A stretch of 44,653 nucleotides of DNA, from assembly GCA_009391235.1 (NCBI GenBank), contig VEXD01000005.1, positions 1 through 44,653 of the forward strand. The letters run 5' to 3'. Shown in pieces: positions 24,267 through 32,459 of the stretch (the stretch's first letter is position 1; the number at the start of each line of letters is the position of its first letter). The stretch is from SAR202 cluster bacterium AC-409-J13_OGT_754m (GTDB lineage: Bacteria; Chloroflexota; Dehalococcoidia; Lucifugimonadales; GCA-2712585). A model generated the notes under the pieces. The model saw nothing but the letters and a program-made list of their open reading frames with translations. It was not told where the DNA came from and did no database searches. The position numbers and the translations under genes were made by a program.

Positions 24267-26213
24267 TCAGAATTGCAATCGTTCAGAAAACCAATTAATT
24301 AATCTAGTATCATAGTCGACTCGATTTGAAGGTCTGCCGTTCTGTCTAAACCCATGATGTTCCCCAGGATATCGAACTAGTTCGGTTTCATTGCCCATGT
24401 ATTTCAAAGCTGTGAAGAATTCATCGGCTTGGGCTGGGTTACATCTAAGGTCGGCTTCACCATGCAGCATTAAAAGAGGTGTATTAACATTTTGCACATA
24501 GCTAATAGGAGATAGTTCAACGTAGCGTTTTCTATTTTCCCAAGGGGATCCCCCCATTTCTGGATACCGTGGTGATGTATTATCAGTGTAGGCATAATGT
24601 GTGTATAAATTGGCTACCCCTGCTCCCCAAACAGCTGCCTTAAACATATTGGTTTGAGTTATAGCCCAAGCAGTCATGAATCCTCCATATGAATATCCAG
24701 TTATTCCCAATCTATTAGTATCTATCCATCCTTCCGTAGATACATATTCGATTGCTTGAAGTAATTCTGGAAAATCTCTTTTTCCACGACCATCTCCTAG
24801 ATATCTGGAAAACTGTTCTCCCCAGCCGGTGCTACCCCTTGGGTTCATTTGTAGAACCGCACATCCCATGCTTGCCAATGTCATCGGATAGGATCCGCGA
24901 AAGGCATTCATGAAAGCAGCGTGAGGTCCGCCATGGACGTCGAGGACCAAGGGGTATTTCTTGTTAGGGTTAAAATTCAGTGGTTTAATAATCCATCCAA
25001 AAATGTGGATATCTCTAGTCAATTCTACTTTTACATCATGAATCTGTGGTGATTTGATCTTGCTAAACAATTTATCATTCAGATGACTTACCTGTAGCAA
25101 TTTATTATTTTCCCATAAAAATACTTCGGGTGGTTTGTTCTGATTTGTTATCAAACATGCAATAGTTTCGATATTAGATAGTGAAAATGCTTCAATACAT
25201 TGTTTTGCTTCTATAATTGGGGACTCTAAATCCCCGTTTATAGGGAATCGGTAAAGGTGGAGATTTGGGCCGTCCTGGACTCGCGCGATTAGTGCTTTTC
25301 CATCAGGTGTCCAAGAAAACCTGGAAGGGACGGCCCCGGGCATAGCTGAGCCAGACGCTACACTTCTATCAAGTGTTGGCGATAGGGCCTTTGGTTTTCC
25401 TTCTGTACTTGGTAAAACCCATAATTTAGATATTCTACCGGCTGAATCATCCGGGTGATCGTGCCCACTAAATGCTATAGATTGTCCATCAGGTGAAAAA
25501 ATAGGAGCTTCAACTACTCCAAATCGTTTGGTTAGGCAAGTTGGATTTCCACCTTTGGTGGGTATTATCCAGAGATCTTGTGCAATATCTACGTCTCTAG
25601 TTTCATGTCTTGAGGATACGAAACATATCATTTTCCCGTCTGGAGAACAGTCTATTTGACTATTATCCCAGTTTCCTTCTGTAATTTGTTTCGGCTTTTT
25701 ACCATCGGTTGGAACGACAAAAATCTGGACATGACTTCCATCAAAGAAACCTTGACCATTATGTTTATGCTTTAGGTGCCTTATAACTATTGGATCATTA
25801 TTAGACTTGTTTTGGCCTTTGTTTATCCTGGAAGTTGCCATTATTGCTTTTCCTGATGGGGACCAAATTATTTCTAGAGCACCTTTTTGGAAAGTGGAAA
25901 GCTTTCTGATCTTGTTGCTTCCCATAGATATGACATGGATTTGTGCAGAGTCTCCGTCTCGGTCGGAGAGAAAAGCTATGGAATTTCCATCTGAAGACCA
26001 GCGAGGTTGAGTTTCCTTAGCGGAATCTGCGGTAATTCTAGAAGGTCGACCGTGTTTGTTTTTTAACCAAATTGCGGAATTGTAATTATTTGCCCTACGA
26101 TTGATGGTAGTTACAACATAGGCTATTGCATCTCCATCAGGACTAATTTGCGGGTCAGAAACAGTTTTAATGGAATATACATCATTGGTTTGGTATCCAC
26201 GTAAGTTACCCAT
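24267..26213 (-). CDS. S9 family prolyl oligopeptidase-like serine peptidase
   Basis: A 648-aa enzyme with an N-terminal WD40-like/TolB-like beta-propeller (repeats such as SPDGDAIAYVVTT, SPDGKMICFVSSR, SPDGQSIAFSGHD) and a C-terminal alpha/beta hydrolase from about residue 400. The triad is S508 in GYSYGGF, D588 in HGEADLRC and H620 in GEHHGF. It resembles acylaminoacyl peptidases and dipeptidyl peptidase IV-like enzymes that cleave short peptides. No signal peptide is seen, so it is probably cytoplasmic. It starts with ATG behind AGGAG and stands alone, convergent with the tRNA gene. Confidence 0.93.
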   Translation of the reverse strand: MGNLRGYQTNDVYSIKTVSDPQISPDGDAIAYVVTTINRRANNYNSAIWLKNKHGRPSRITADSAKETQPRWSSDGNSIAFLSDRDGDSAQIHVISMGSNKIRKLSTFQKGALEIIWSPSGKAIMATSRINKGQNKSNNDPIVIRHLKHKHNGQGFFDGSHVQIFVVPTDGKKPKQITEGNWDNSQIDCSPDGKMICFVSSRHETRDVDIAQDLWIIPTKGGNPTCLTKRFGVVEAPIFSPDGQSIAFSGHDHPDDSAGRISKLWVLPSTEGKPKALSPTLDRSVASGSAMPGAVPSRFSWTPDGKALIARVQDGPNLHLYRFPINGDLESPIIEAKQCIEAFSLSNIETIACLITNQNKPPEVFLWENNKLLQVSHLNDKLFSKIKSPQIHDVKVELTRDIHIFGWIIKPLNFNPNKKYPLVLDVHGGPHAAFMNAFRGSYPMTLASMGCAVLQMNPRGSTGWGEQFSRYLGDGRGKRDFPELLQAIEYVSTEGWIDTNRLGITGYSYGGFMTAWAITQTNMFKAAVWGAGVANLYTHYAYTDNTSPRYPEMGGSPWENRKRYVELSPISYVQNVNTPLLMLHGEADLRCNPAQADEFFTALKYMGNETELVRYPGEHHGFRQNGRPSNRVDYDTRLINWFSERLQF

Positions 26214-26295
26214 TATTTTAACTCCTGTTTTTGGATTATATTAATATAGGGACGGCTACTTTACATAAACCTGTTTGCCATTTGTCCGTATTGGT

Positions 26296-27108
26296 TTAGC
26301 CTAAAAGCTTTAATTCAATGATTCCTAAGTTGCCAAAATCCGATTCTATTATGTCTCCGGCTTCGACTGGGATTGGTTTAGTGCATGTACCTGTTGTAAT
26401 TATTTCACCATTGATAATGGGAGTATTCATTTTCGAAAGGTGGTTCACCGTCCATTCTAGAACAGATAACGGGCCTCCTATAACATTCGAACCCTGGCCT
26501 GAAGTCATTAAGACCCCGTTCTTATATAAAGAGACTCTATGATTGTTTAGGTTTAAGTGAGTCCATTCAGTTGTTGGGGTTCCCGCAACGAATGCTATAT
26601 TTCCGACCATATCACTTATTAACCGAAGCGCTCCGACATGAGAGAGCCCTCCGGCAAACCTAGAACCAACCAGTTCTAGAGCTGGGCACACTGCATCTAC
26701 AGCGTCAATTATCTCATCTAAATGGTAGGATTGTTTTCTTGGCAGCAAATCATGTTTCATTCGGAAGGAGAATTCGCTTTCAACCAGTGGATTGTGTTCT
26801 GGGAATATGATTAAGTCCGCCGGGTTTTCAAAGGAATAGGATTGAAGAATTGGTGCAGACGCAGGCTCATCAATTTGTAGCATCACTTGGATGTCCTTGT
26901 TGGTGGCTCCTACTTTCCATCCAGCCCTTGGAATGTTTGATAATTGTTCTATTTTACTCTGAACCATATATGATTCATTAATATTTTGTAACCAGGAACC
27001 TTCTGAATATGGGATGGAATGACCGTAAATACGAGCATTCCAAAGTAGGCGGCTCAAAGTATCTATTTGAGTTTCACGGTTATTTGAAAACGATTCTAGT
27101 TTTGACAT
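26296..27108 (-). CDS. 2-keto-4-pentenoate hydratase / fumarylacetoacetate hydrolase-family protein
   Basis: A 270-aa protein of the MhpD/HpcG type: GWKVGATNKDIQ early, ALELVGSRFAG in the middle, and the C-terminal metal-site region GEIITTGTCTKPIPVEAGD followed by ESDFGNLG. Members hydrate 2-hydroxypenta-2,4-dienoate in aromatic catabolism or act as decarboxylases. No other meta-cleavage genes lie nearby, so the substrate is open. It starts at ATG 27108 with AAAGGTAGGG just upstream, and sits 82 nt upstream of the S9 peptidase on the same strand, possibly co-transcribed. Confidence 0.87.
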   Translation of the reverse strand: MSKLESFSNNRETQIDTLSRLLWNARIYGHSIPYSEGSWLQNINESYMVQSKIEQLSNIPRAGWKVGATNKDIQVMLQIDEPASAPILQSYSFENPADLIIFPEHNPLVESEFSFRMKHDLLPRKQSYHLDEIIDAVDAVCPALELVGSRFAGGLSHVGALRLISDMVGNIAFVAGTPTTEWTHLNLNNHRVSLYKNGVLMTSGQGSNVIGGPLSVLEWTVNHLSKMNTPIINGEIITTGTCTKPIPVEAGDIIESDFGNLGIIELKLLG

Positions 27109-27290
27109 GTTTCCCTACCTTTAGGTTGTTATATATTAACATAATCGCAATAATTGATTTATCCAAGCTGCATAACCGAATTGTTTAAGATAGAACAGAT
27201 GAAAGCAAAGAAGTTAGTAATTGTTGTTATACTTCTGACTAATTGATTACAATCATAATTATGCAAATTCATAAAATTGGAATAGAGATA

Positions 27291-27330
27291 AAATAGATTT
27301 AGTATATTTATAAATATATTAAATCTATTT
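27291..27330. repeat. 40-nt near-perfect AT-rich palindrome
   Basis: The two 20-nt halves are reverse complements except for one position (bases 12 and 29, G opposite T). A plus-strand transcript would form a 20-bp hairpin with a single G-U wobble; on the minus strand the same pair is C-A. It lies in the 497-nt gap between the hydratase and HExxH genes, which otherwise contains only AT-rich sequence and a possible small ORF. It is not followed by a T-run, so it is not a standard terminator. Confidence 0.8.
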
Positions 27331-27393
27331 GCCCGCAGTAATTGAGTTGCTATTATCCGATTGGGTGCAGTTTGTTAATTGGACGGGGGTTTG

Positions 27394-27558
27394 ATGATAT
27401 TTGGATACTTGAGGAAAGTTTTGCGTACCACCAAGTCTTTACTGCCAGGTCTTATCCTAGGCGAACTTAATTATTTCGTGGGTTTGATTGTAATGAGCGC
27501 TGGTATAGTTGCACTTGCAGTTATGATTTTAAAATTGCTCGTAGGTGTGGGTAGATGA
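27394..27558 (+). CDS. Possible 54-aa single-pass membrane miniprotein
   Basis: An ATG frame with a basic N-terminus (FGYLRKVLRTTKSLLPGL) and a single hydrophobic helix at about residues 29-50 (FVGLIVMSAGIVALAVMILK). A GGGGG tract lies just before the start. It fits the inside-positive pattern of a small membrane protein. I do not recognise a family, and the weak ribosome site and lack of neighbours keep confidence low. Confidence 0.4.
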   Translation: MIFGYLRKVLRTTKSLLPGLILGELNYFVGLIVMSAGIVALAVMILKLLVGVGR

Positions 27559-27605
27559 CAAACCAATAAGCTTCTCTAGACCTTAGGGGAGAGAGCAATT
27601 CGGTT

Positions 27606-28310
27606 TCAATGAAGTGTTTTTGTTGAGGGGTCCAGAATAAAACATTGGTTATTATTTTGAAGCCCTAAAAGATTTCTAGCAGATATCATCGAACGTATTG
27701 CCTGAGGAGCTGTTGAGAATCCATGTTCTGTCATAAGGGCAATTAAATTATTGCCCATCGCAGCTATATCTGGGCATCTACCTTCGTATACAACTTCCAG
27801 TCTTAGCCACTGTTCTCGAGTTAATAAATAGTATAATTCTGCAAATCTGCAGGACCATGTGATCCACCAAAGAGTTCCCATCTGAGGGATCGGACTTTCT
27901 TCAAGACCTTTTCGTGCTCCTTCAAATAAGTGTTGCCTTATATGTGTTTGATCAAAAGCATAGGGTAAAAGTATATCTTCTAGTCCGGGATGAAGTATCA
28001 TTTCTTGAAGATCACTACCTACCCTAGCTTGTGGTGAATCGATATTATAATGAGGACCCCTAACTGTTGAAGGAAATCCTCTTTTGGTCATTATTTTGTG
28101 GGTTAATTCGTGTGCAACATGGTAGCTCAATGCACCGTCTGGCAAGTTCATCCAATATGGAGTTAGCTCCTTACCTCTATGAGTTTGTTTTGGACCGAAT
28201 ATAGAGGAGTCCGCTTTGTTGATCATCTCCAAACATAAATCTAATTCCGCTGAATGATTTGCCCAAAAGCTAGGGAATGGAGTGATTAGATTTCTGCCTA
28301 ATATGTGCAT
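27606..28310 (-). CDS. Unrecognised protein with HExxH zinc-peptidase-like motif
   Basis: A 234-aa protein I cannot assign. It carries AHELTHKIM with H67-E68-L69-T70-H71, the zincin motif, in a helix-like setting. Acidic residues downstream (D100, E103 and E111 in SDLQEMILHPGLEDIL) could supply the third zinc ligand. There is no signal peptide or membrane helix, so the protein looks cytoplasmic. A C-terminal half rich in Leu/Trp helices (LWWITWSCRFAELYYLL) may form a helical domain. It is divergent from the 105-aa gene, and the hydratase gene is 497 nt away on the same strand. A metallopeptidase is possible but unproven. Confidence 0.7.
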   Translation of the reverse strand: MHILGRNLITPFPSFWANHSAELDLCLEMINKADSSIFGPKQTHRGKELTPYWMNLPDGALSYHVAHELTHKIMTKRGFPSTVRGPHYNIDSPQARVGSDLQEMILHPGLEDILLPYAFDQTHIRQHLFEGARKGLEESPIPQMGTLWWITWSCRFAELYYLLTREQWLRLEVVYEGRCPDIAAMGNNLIALMTEHGFSTAPQAIRSMISARNLLGLQNNNQCFILDPSTKTLH

Positions 28311-28518
28311 TGATTAGTTGGTAATCCATAATTGGCTCATTGATGGATAATAATATATTTTGTTATAACATGCCAAAAAGAAAACCTGAATTGTATTCAT
28401 ATGGATGTTTTTATGTATTTTCCATCAAAATGATTTCTTATGACCGTTGAATGTAACTTTACTTTTGGTTGATTACATCCAATATAAGAATATGGCATAT
28501 GGAGAAATACAGGAGCAG

Positions 28519-28547
28519 TTGACTGATTGTATCCTAGCCAGTATAAA
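28519..28547 (+). promoter_or_regulatory. Sigma-70-type promoter upstream of the 105-aa gene
   Basis: TTGACT (28519-28524), a 17-nt spacer, TATAAA (28542-28547). Transcription would begin about 40-45 nt before the ATG at 28598. The remaining divergent gap (28311-28597) shows nothing else I can name. Confidence 0.65.
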
Positions 28548-28597
28548 ATCTAGTTGTAGTTATAAAGAAAAAGTTATTGTTTAACCAAGGAGGACGG

Positions 28598-28915
28598 ATG
28601 TATCTAGTTAGAAGAATTTTTAAGATGAAGCCGGGTATGGCTAGGAAAGGGGCAGAGATAATTTATAAGATGGGCAAACAATATGAGAACGCTGGACAAA
28701 GGACTCCATGCAGAACATATATAACTGGGAATACCGTTCCTGGTCCGCTACATACTGTATATATGGATTGGATTGAAGAGGCATTAAAGAATCCATATAG
28801 AAAAGATAATCCTAAAATACCTTCTGTAAAAGGAGAAGTGTCTTTGTGGGGTCAGCTTTCGCCTATGCTGGAAGAAACCTGGATCGAGTTTTATGAAATG
28901 TATGTACCTGATTAG
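28598..28915 (+). CDS. Hypothetical 105-aa protein, possibly dimeric alpha/beta barrel
   Basis: I do not recognise a specific family. The ATG at 28598 has a strong AAGGAGG at 28587-28593; the frame extends upstream to 28577 only by a non-supported start. The pattern YLVRRIFKMKPGMARKG, then a helix ending KQYENAG, then a strand and the C-terminal WIEFYEMYV, resembles small ferredoxin-like dimeric barrels such as NIPSNAP or antibiotic monooxygenase-like proteins. That is a weak structural guess. The good promoter and ribosome site argue that it is a real, expressed gene, followed by the 59-aa zinc ribbon gene after 28 nt. Confidence 0.75.
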   Translation: MYLVRRIFKMKPGMARKGAEIIYKMGKQYENAGQRTPCRTYITGNTVPGPLHTVYMDWIEEALKNPYRKDNPKIPSVKGEVSLWGQLSPMLEETWIEFYEMYVPD

Positions 28916-28943
28916 AAAAAACTAGTCGGTTGAGGAGGGAAAG

Positions 28944-29123
28944 GTGTCTGTTACTGAAGAGCAAATAGATAAAGCAATGAGATTTATGGCGCAAGTCGTA
29001 GTTTGCTTTCATTGCGCAACTAGAATCAGGTTTGGTGATTATGAATGTCCGCACTGTGGCGCAGACCTTGAAGAAGATCTAAGGGCATGGGCGATGGGCC
29101 TATTACAAACGATAAAGCAATGA
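28944..29123 (+). CDS. Small zinc-ribbon protein (59 aa)
   Basis: A short GTG frame preceded by GAGGAGG at about 28932-28938. It has two CxxC knuckles, CFHC at residues 21-24 and CPHC at 35-38, separated by ten residues, as in rubredoxin-like or zinc-ribbon domains. The C-terminal tail is helical and charged (LEEDLRAWAMGLLQTIKQ). It would bind one zinc and probably a protein or nucleic acid partner. It is likely co-transcribed with the 105-aa gene. Confidence 0.65.
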   Translation: MSVTEEQIDKAMRFMAQVVVCFHCATRIRFGDYECPHCGADLEEDLRAWAMGLLQTIKQ

Positions 29124-29176
29124 AAAACTACAGAATTGCTTAAGTCTACATAAAGTTAAGGTAGTAGAGATACTGA

Positions 29177-29206
29177 TTGACATGATACAAGCCACACATG
29201 CAAAAT
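29177..29206 (+). promoter_or_regulatory. Candidate promoter for the 251-aa gene
   Basis: A perfect -35 TTGACA at 29177-29182, an 18-nt spacer and a weaker -10 CAAAAT at 29201-29206, about 105 nt before the ATG at 29312. Confidence 0.4.
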
Positions 29207-29311
29207 AACCAATGGGTATGAGACGATAAGGTAAGTGAAGTAGTTCAGATAGAGAGTTTTGTTTATTCGTTCAATTCGGTGAGTAAAGGAAAATAAATCA
29301 AGGTACAGCAA

Positions 29312-30067
29312 ATGAGTAGATTATTAACCGCGCTTGAAAAGTTAAGTAAAGAATCGAGAACTAGTATTGGATTTAGTGCCAGTTCTAAGACTTCTAAAAC
29401 CCCCGCTATGGCTTTAGTGGGATTGATTGAAAATAACCATGTCCAGGCAGCTACTCGGTTATCTCGTATCAATCCAGATGGAGTTTTTTTAGGGGGCACA
29501 TACACTAAGGATCAGTTAAGTGTTATTGCGAAAACACTCAACGGTGTTCCATTTGGTGTGATTTTCGGGGAAACCTATCCTTTTGAGGATAAGCCGGTGG
29601 GTAAAGATTATGATTTTTACTTAGTACGACTTGGGACTATGCCTGTTCAATCCATGAATGATGATAATGCAGCCTATGTTTTAAATATACCTTTGGATAC
29701 TGAAGATAGAGTACTTAGAACAATCGGTGCCCTGCCGGTGGATGCAGTATTCGTCTGTTTAGAAATTAAAGACGCCCCCATGACTTTGGGGCATTTGTCC
29801 TGCATAGGTTCTATTCGAACTATGATTGATAAATATTTGATGGTAAGAGTTCCTGTTACCATTTCACCTAAAGAAGTGGAATGTTTGCGAGATATTGGGG
29901 TAGATGTTTTGGTGTTGGATGTAGGACGTTCCTCGATTAAGATATTGGATGATTTTAAAGAAATGCTGAATAATATTCCTCGACAACGTAAATCTAGAAA
30001 AGAGAGCACTGTTGGAACCTCATTACGCCAAGGACCACATCCATTGACTACAGCTTTATTAGACTAA
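29312..30067 (+). CDS. Hypothetical 251-aa protein, possible TIM-barrel fold
   Basis: No confident family. The alternation of short hydrophobic strands and helices (GVFLGG, PFGVIFGETYPF, DFYLVRLG, AAYVLNIP, DAVFVCLEI, MVRVPVT, VDVLVLDVG) suggests an alpha/beta barrel, with a Gly/Pro-rich early loop (SIGFSASSKTSKTPAMALVG). The C-terminus is basic and polar (RQRKSRKES). The start is ATG 29312 with AAGG about 8 nt upstream. It precedes tyrA by 96 nt on the same strand. I briefly considered TrpF but the motifs do not fit. Confidence 0.75.
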   Translation: MSRLLTALEKLSKESRTSIGFSASSKTSKTPAMALVGLIENNHVQAATRLSRINPDGVFLGGTYTKDQLSVIAKTLNGVPFGVIFGETYPFEDKPVGKDYDFYLVRLGTMPVQSMNDDNAAYVLNIPLDTEDRVLRTIGALPVDAVFVCLEIKDAPMTLGHLSCIGSIRTMIDKYLMVRVPVTISPKEVECLRDIGVDVLVLDVGRSSIKILDDFKEMLNNIPRQRKSRKESTVGTSLRQGPHPLTTALLD

Positions 30068-30163
30068 GGTAAAGCATGTTTATTAATCCATACCTGTTTA
30101 CCCAGATCTTATAAAACAGTTAAGTTTCAAGGGGATAATTTATTAATATAAAAGAGGTGTAGT

Positions 30164-31156
30164 GTGGACCGTATAACAATTATCGGTACTGGACTAATAG
30201 GTAGCTCAATTGGATTGGCGTTAAAAGGGTTAAGGTTGAAAAATACGGAAGTCGTAGGCGTTGATTTAGAACGTTCTGTGGTGAACAAATCCAAAAAAAT
30301 TGGTGCCATAGATAAAATAGAAAAAAACCTTATTAATGCAGTCGCTGATGCCAGTATTGTTTTTATATCAACTCCGGTGATGGCTGTAAAAGAGATCATG
30401 GAGATTATTGGGCCTAGATTAAACCAGGGCGCCTTAGTAACGGATACAGGGAGCACTAAGCGAGAGGTCATGAATTGGGCCAGGGAATTTATTACTCCGT
30501 ATGCAGATTTTATTGGTGGTCATCCAATGGCTGGGAAAGAAAGTTCAGGACCTGAAGAAGCTGGCGCGGACCTTTTTGAAGGTAAACCTTATTGCCTGGT
30601 CCCAGATGGAAAAGCTAGCACTTCCAATGTTGAAATATTGGTGGGTTTAATAACTGCTATGGGTGCCAACCCATATTTTATTGACGAAAGTGAACATGAT
30701 AGTTTCGTTGCTGCAGTTAGTCATGTGCCATTCGTGTTATCTGCTGCTCTTGTAAGTTGTGTAGCTAGAAGCCCTCAATGGAATGACATAAGTAGATTAG
30801 CTTCTAGTGGCTTCAGGGATGTTTCCAGATTAGCTTCTGGGAATCCTATTATGCATCGGGATATATGTGTTACCAATAGGGATTACATTGGTTATTGGAT
30901 GGACGCATTTATCGCTGAATTACTACTTATAAAAAATACAATCATGGATAAAGATGCATCCGATAGCCTAACAGAATTATTTGCTGACTCTCTTTTGAAT
31001 AGAGAAAATTGGCTTTCTGGTTCTGTAGCTCCTTCCGGAAGAACTGACTATAAACGTCCAAATGTTCCCTCATTGGCCGGAATAATGTTTGGGGAAAAAA
31101 TGACGGAACTGGTGTTTGGCTCTGAAAATGATAAAAATAAAAAACAAATCCGATAA
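30164..31156 (+). CDS. tyrA: Prephenate dehydrogenase
   Basis: Oxidatively decarboxylates prephenate to 4-hydroxyphenylpyruvate for tyrosine. The 330-aa protein has a Rossmann NAD(P) loop (IIGTGLIGSSIGLALK) and the prephenate-binding GGHPMAGKESSGPE, followed by a helical dimerisation domain. There is no chorismate mutase fusion and no clear ACT domain. The start is GTG 30164, behind AAAGAGG. aroA follows after 14 nt, so the two aromatic genes are probably co-transcribed. An arogenate-specific enzyme cannot be excluded. Confidence 0.92.
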   Translation: MDRITIIGTGLIGSSIGLALKGLRLKNTEVVGVDLERSVVNKSKKIGAIDKIEKNLINAVADASIVFISTPVMAVKEIMEIIGPRLNQGALVTDTGSTKREVMNWAREFITPYADFIGGHPMAGKESSGPEEAGADLFEGKPYCLVPDGKASTSNVEILVGLITAMGANPYFIDESEHDSFVAAVSHVPFVLSAALVSCVARSPQWNDISRLASSGFRDVSRLASGNPIMHRDICVTNRDYIGYWMDAFIAELLLIKNTIMDKDASDSLTELFADSLLNRENWLSGSVAPSGRTDYKRPNVPSLAGIMFGEKMTELVFGSENDKNKKQIR

Positions 31157-31170
31157 TAATCTGTTCTGTC

Positions 31171-32457
31171 GTGCATCAATTAGTTAATAGACCCAAAAGC
31201 TTAATAGGGAAAGTAGATGTTCCTGGAGATAAATCTATTGCCCACCGGGCGCTGATTCTGAATTCCTTAGCAAAGGGCATATCCATTGTAAGAGGCCTTC
31301 CTGTTGGTGAGGACGTCAAAGCTACTGAGCTATGTTTGAAGGATTTAGGAGTTCGTATAGAGAAGGTTAACTCTAGCGGTGATCTGCGAATTTATGGCAG
31401 TGAAGGGGCATTAAGAAAAAGCCTTGGTAATTTAGATGCTCGTAACAGTGGCACTACTATGAGACTTCTTTCTGGTGCATTAGCTAGTCAATCATTTACT
31501 TCTGTGATTACAGGGGATTACTCTTTGCTTTCAAGGCCTATGGATAGAATTATTAAACCTTTGAATTTGATGGGAGCTTGTGTTTCTGGAGCTATGGAGG
31601 ACAGCCTCCCTCCCATAACCATAAAGGGGGGGGATCTTCATGGTATTGAATATACGTTACCTGTAGCTAGTGCTCAGGTTAAATCATGTATTATGTTAGC
31701 TGCTCTTAGGGCTAGCACTCCTACGATCATTCATCAACCTGCTTTGTCCCGTGATCATACTGAACGGATGTTGGATAGCATGGGAGCCAAAGTAATTCGT
31801 CGAGGTTTCCAATTGGAAATATTTCCTGGTGTTTTAAAGAGTTTTGATTTAAGTATACCTGGTGATATTAGTGCCGCATCATTCTGGATGGTTGCGGGCA
31901 TATGTCATGCTAATGCACAACTTAAAATAAACAATATAGGTATAAATCCAGGTCGAATTGGAATTATAGAAGCCTTGAAATCTATGGGGGCTAACTTATT
32001 TTTGGAAAAACAGCATGTTGAAGCTGGGGAGCCGTGCGCTGATATATTGATAGAGTCGAGTTCTCTTGTTGGAGTGGAGATAGGGGGTGACCTGATTCCC
32101 AGGTTAATAGATGAAATTCCTGTTCTTGCTGTAGCAGCCTGTTTTGCCAAAGGTACTACAGTTATAAAGGATGCTTCTGAATTACGGGTAAAAGAGTCTG
32201 ACAGAATTAGCACTATAGTCAGAGAGCTGACCAAGATGGGTGCCTCCATAGAAGAGCGTTCAGATGGCATGGTGATTCATGGGAAAGGCAAACTTGAAGG
32301 AGCTGAAGTAGGAAGTTACGGTGATCACAGATTAGCTATGGCCCTTGGGGTGGCAGGTTTAGTGGCTGATAACGATACGATTATAGATGGGTCTGATGCT
32401 GTAGGCGTATCTTATCCGCAATTTTGGGATCAAATTGATTTATTTACAAAAGAATAG
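31171..32457 (+). CDS. aroA: 3-phosphoshikimate 1-carboxyvinyltransferase (EPSP synthase)
   Basis: Joins PEP to shikimate-3-phosphate in the shikimate pathway. Its 428 aa match. Recognisable blocks are GDKSIAHRALIL near the start, ARNSGTTMRLLSG, YSLLSRPMDRIIKPL, VASAQVKSCIMLAAL and the C-terminal KESDRISTIVREL and GDHRLAMALGVAGLVA. The start is GTG 31171. It lies between tyrA and gmk (2-nt gap), which fits one transcript. Confidence 0.96.
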   Translation: MHQLVNRPKSLIGKVDVPGDKSIAHRALILNSLAKGISIVRGLPVGEDVKATELCLKDLGVRIEKVNSSGDLRIYGSEGALRKSLGNLDARNSGTTMRLLSGALASQSFTSVITGDYSLLSRPMDRIIKPLNLMGACVSGAMEDSLPPITIKGGDLHGIEYTLPVASAQVKSCIMLAALRASTPTIIHQPALSRDHTERMLDSMGAKVIRRGFQLEIFPGVLKSFDLSIPGDISAASFWMVAGICHANAQLKINNIGINPGRIGIIEALKSMGANLFLEKQHVEAGEPCADILIESSSLVGVEIGGDLIPRLIDEIPVLAVAACFAKGTTVIKDASELRVKESDRISTIVRELTKMGASIEERSDGMVIHGKGKLEGAEVGSYGDHRLAMALGVAGLVADNDTIIDGSDAVGVSYPQFWDQIDLFTKE

Positions 32458-32459
32458 AT

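Noticed and set aside
29312-30067. Phosphoribosylanthranilate isomerase (TrpF)
   Set aside because: The length and barrel-like pattern are suggestive, but the TrpF motifs (catalytic Cys and Asp loops) are not visible.
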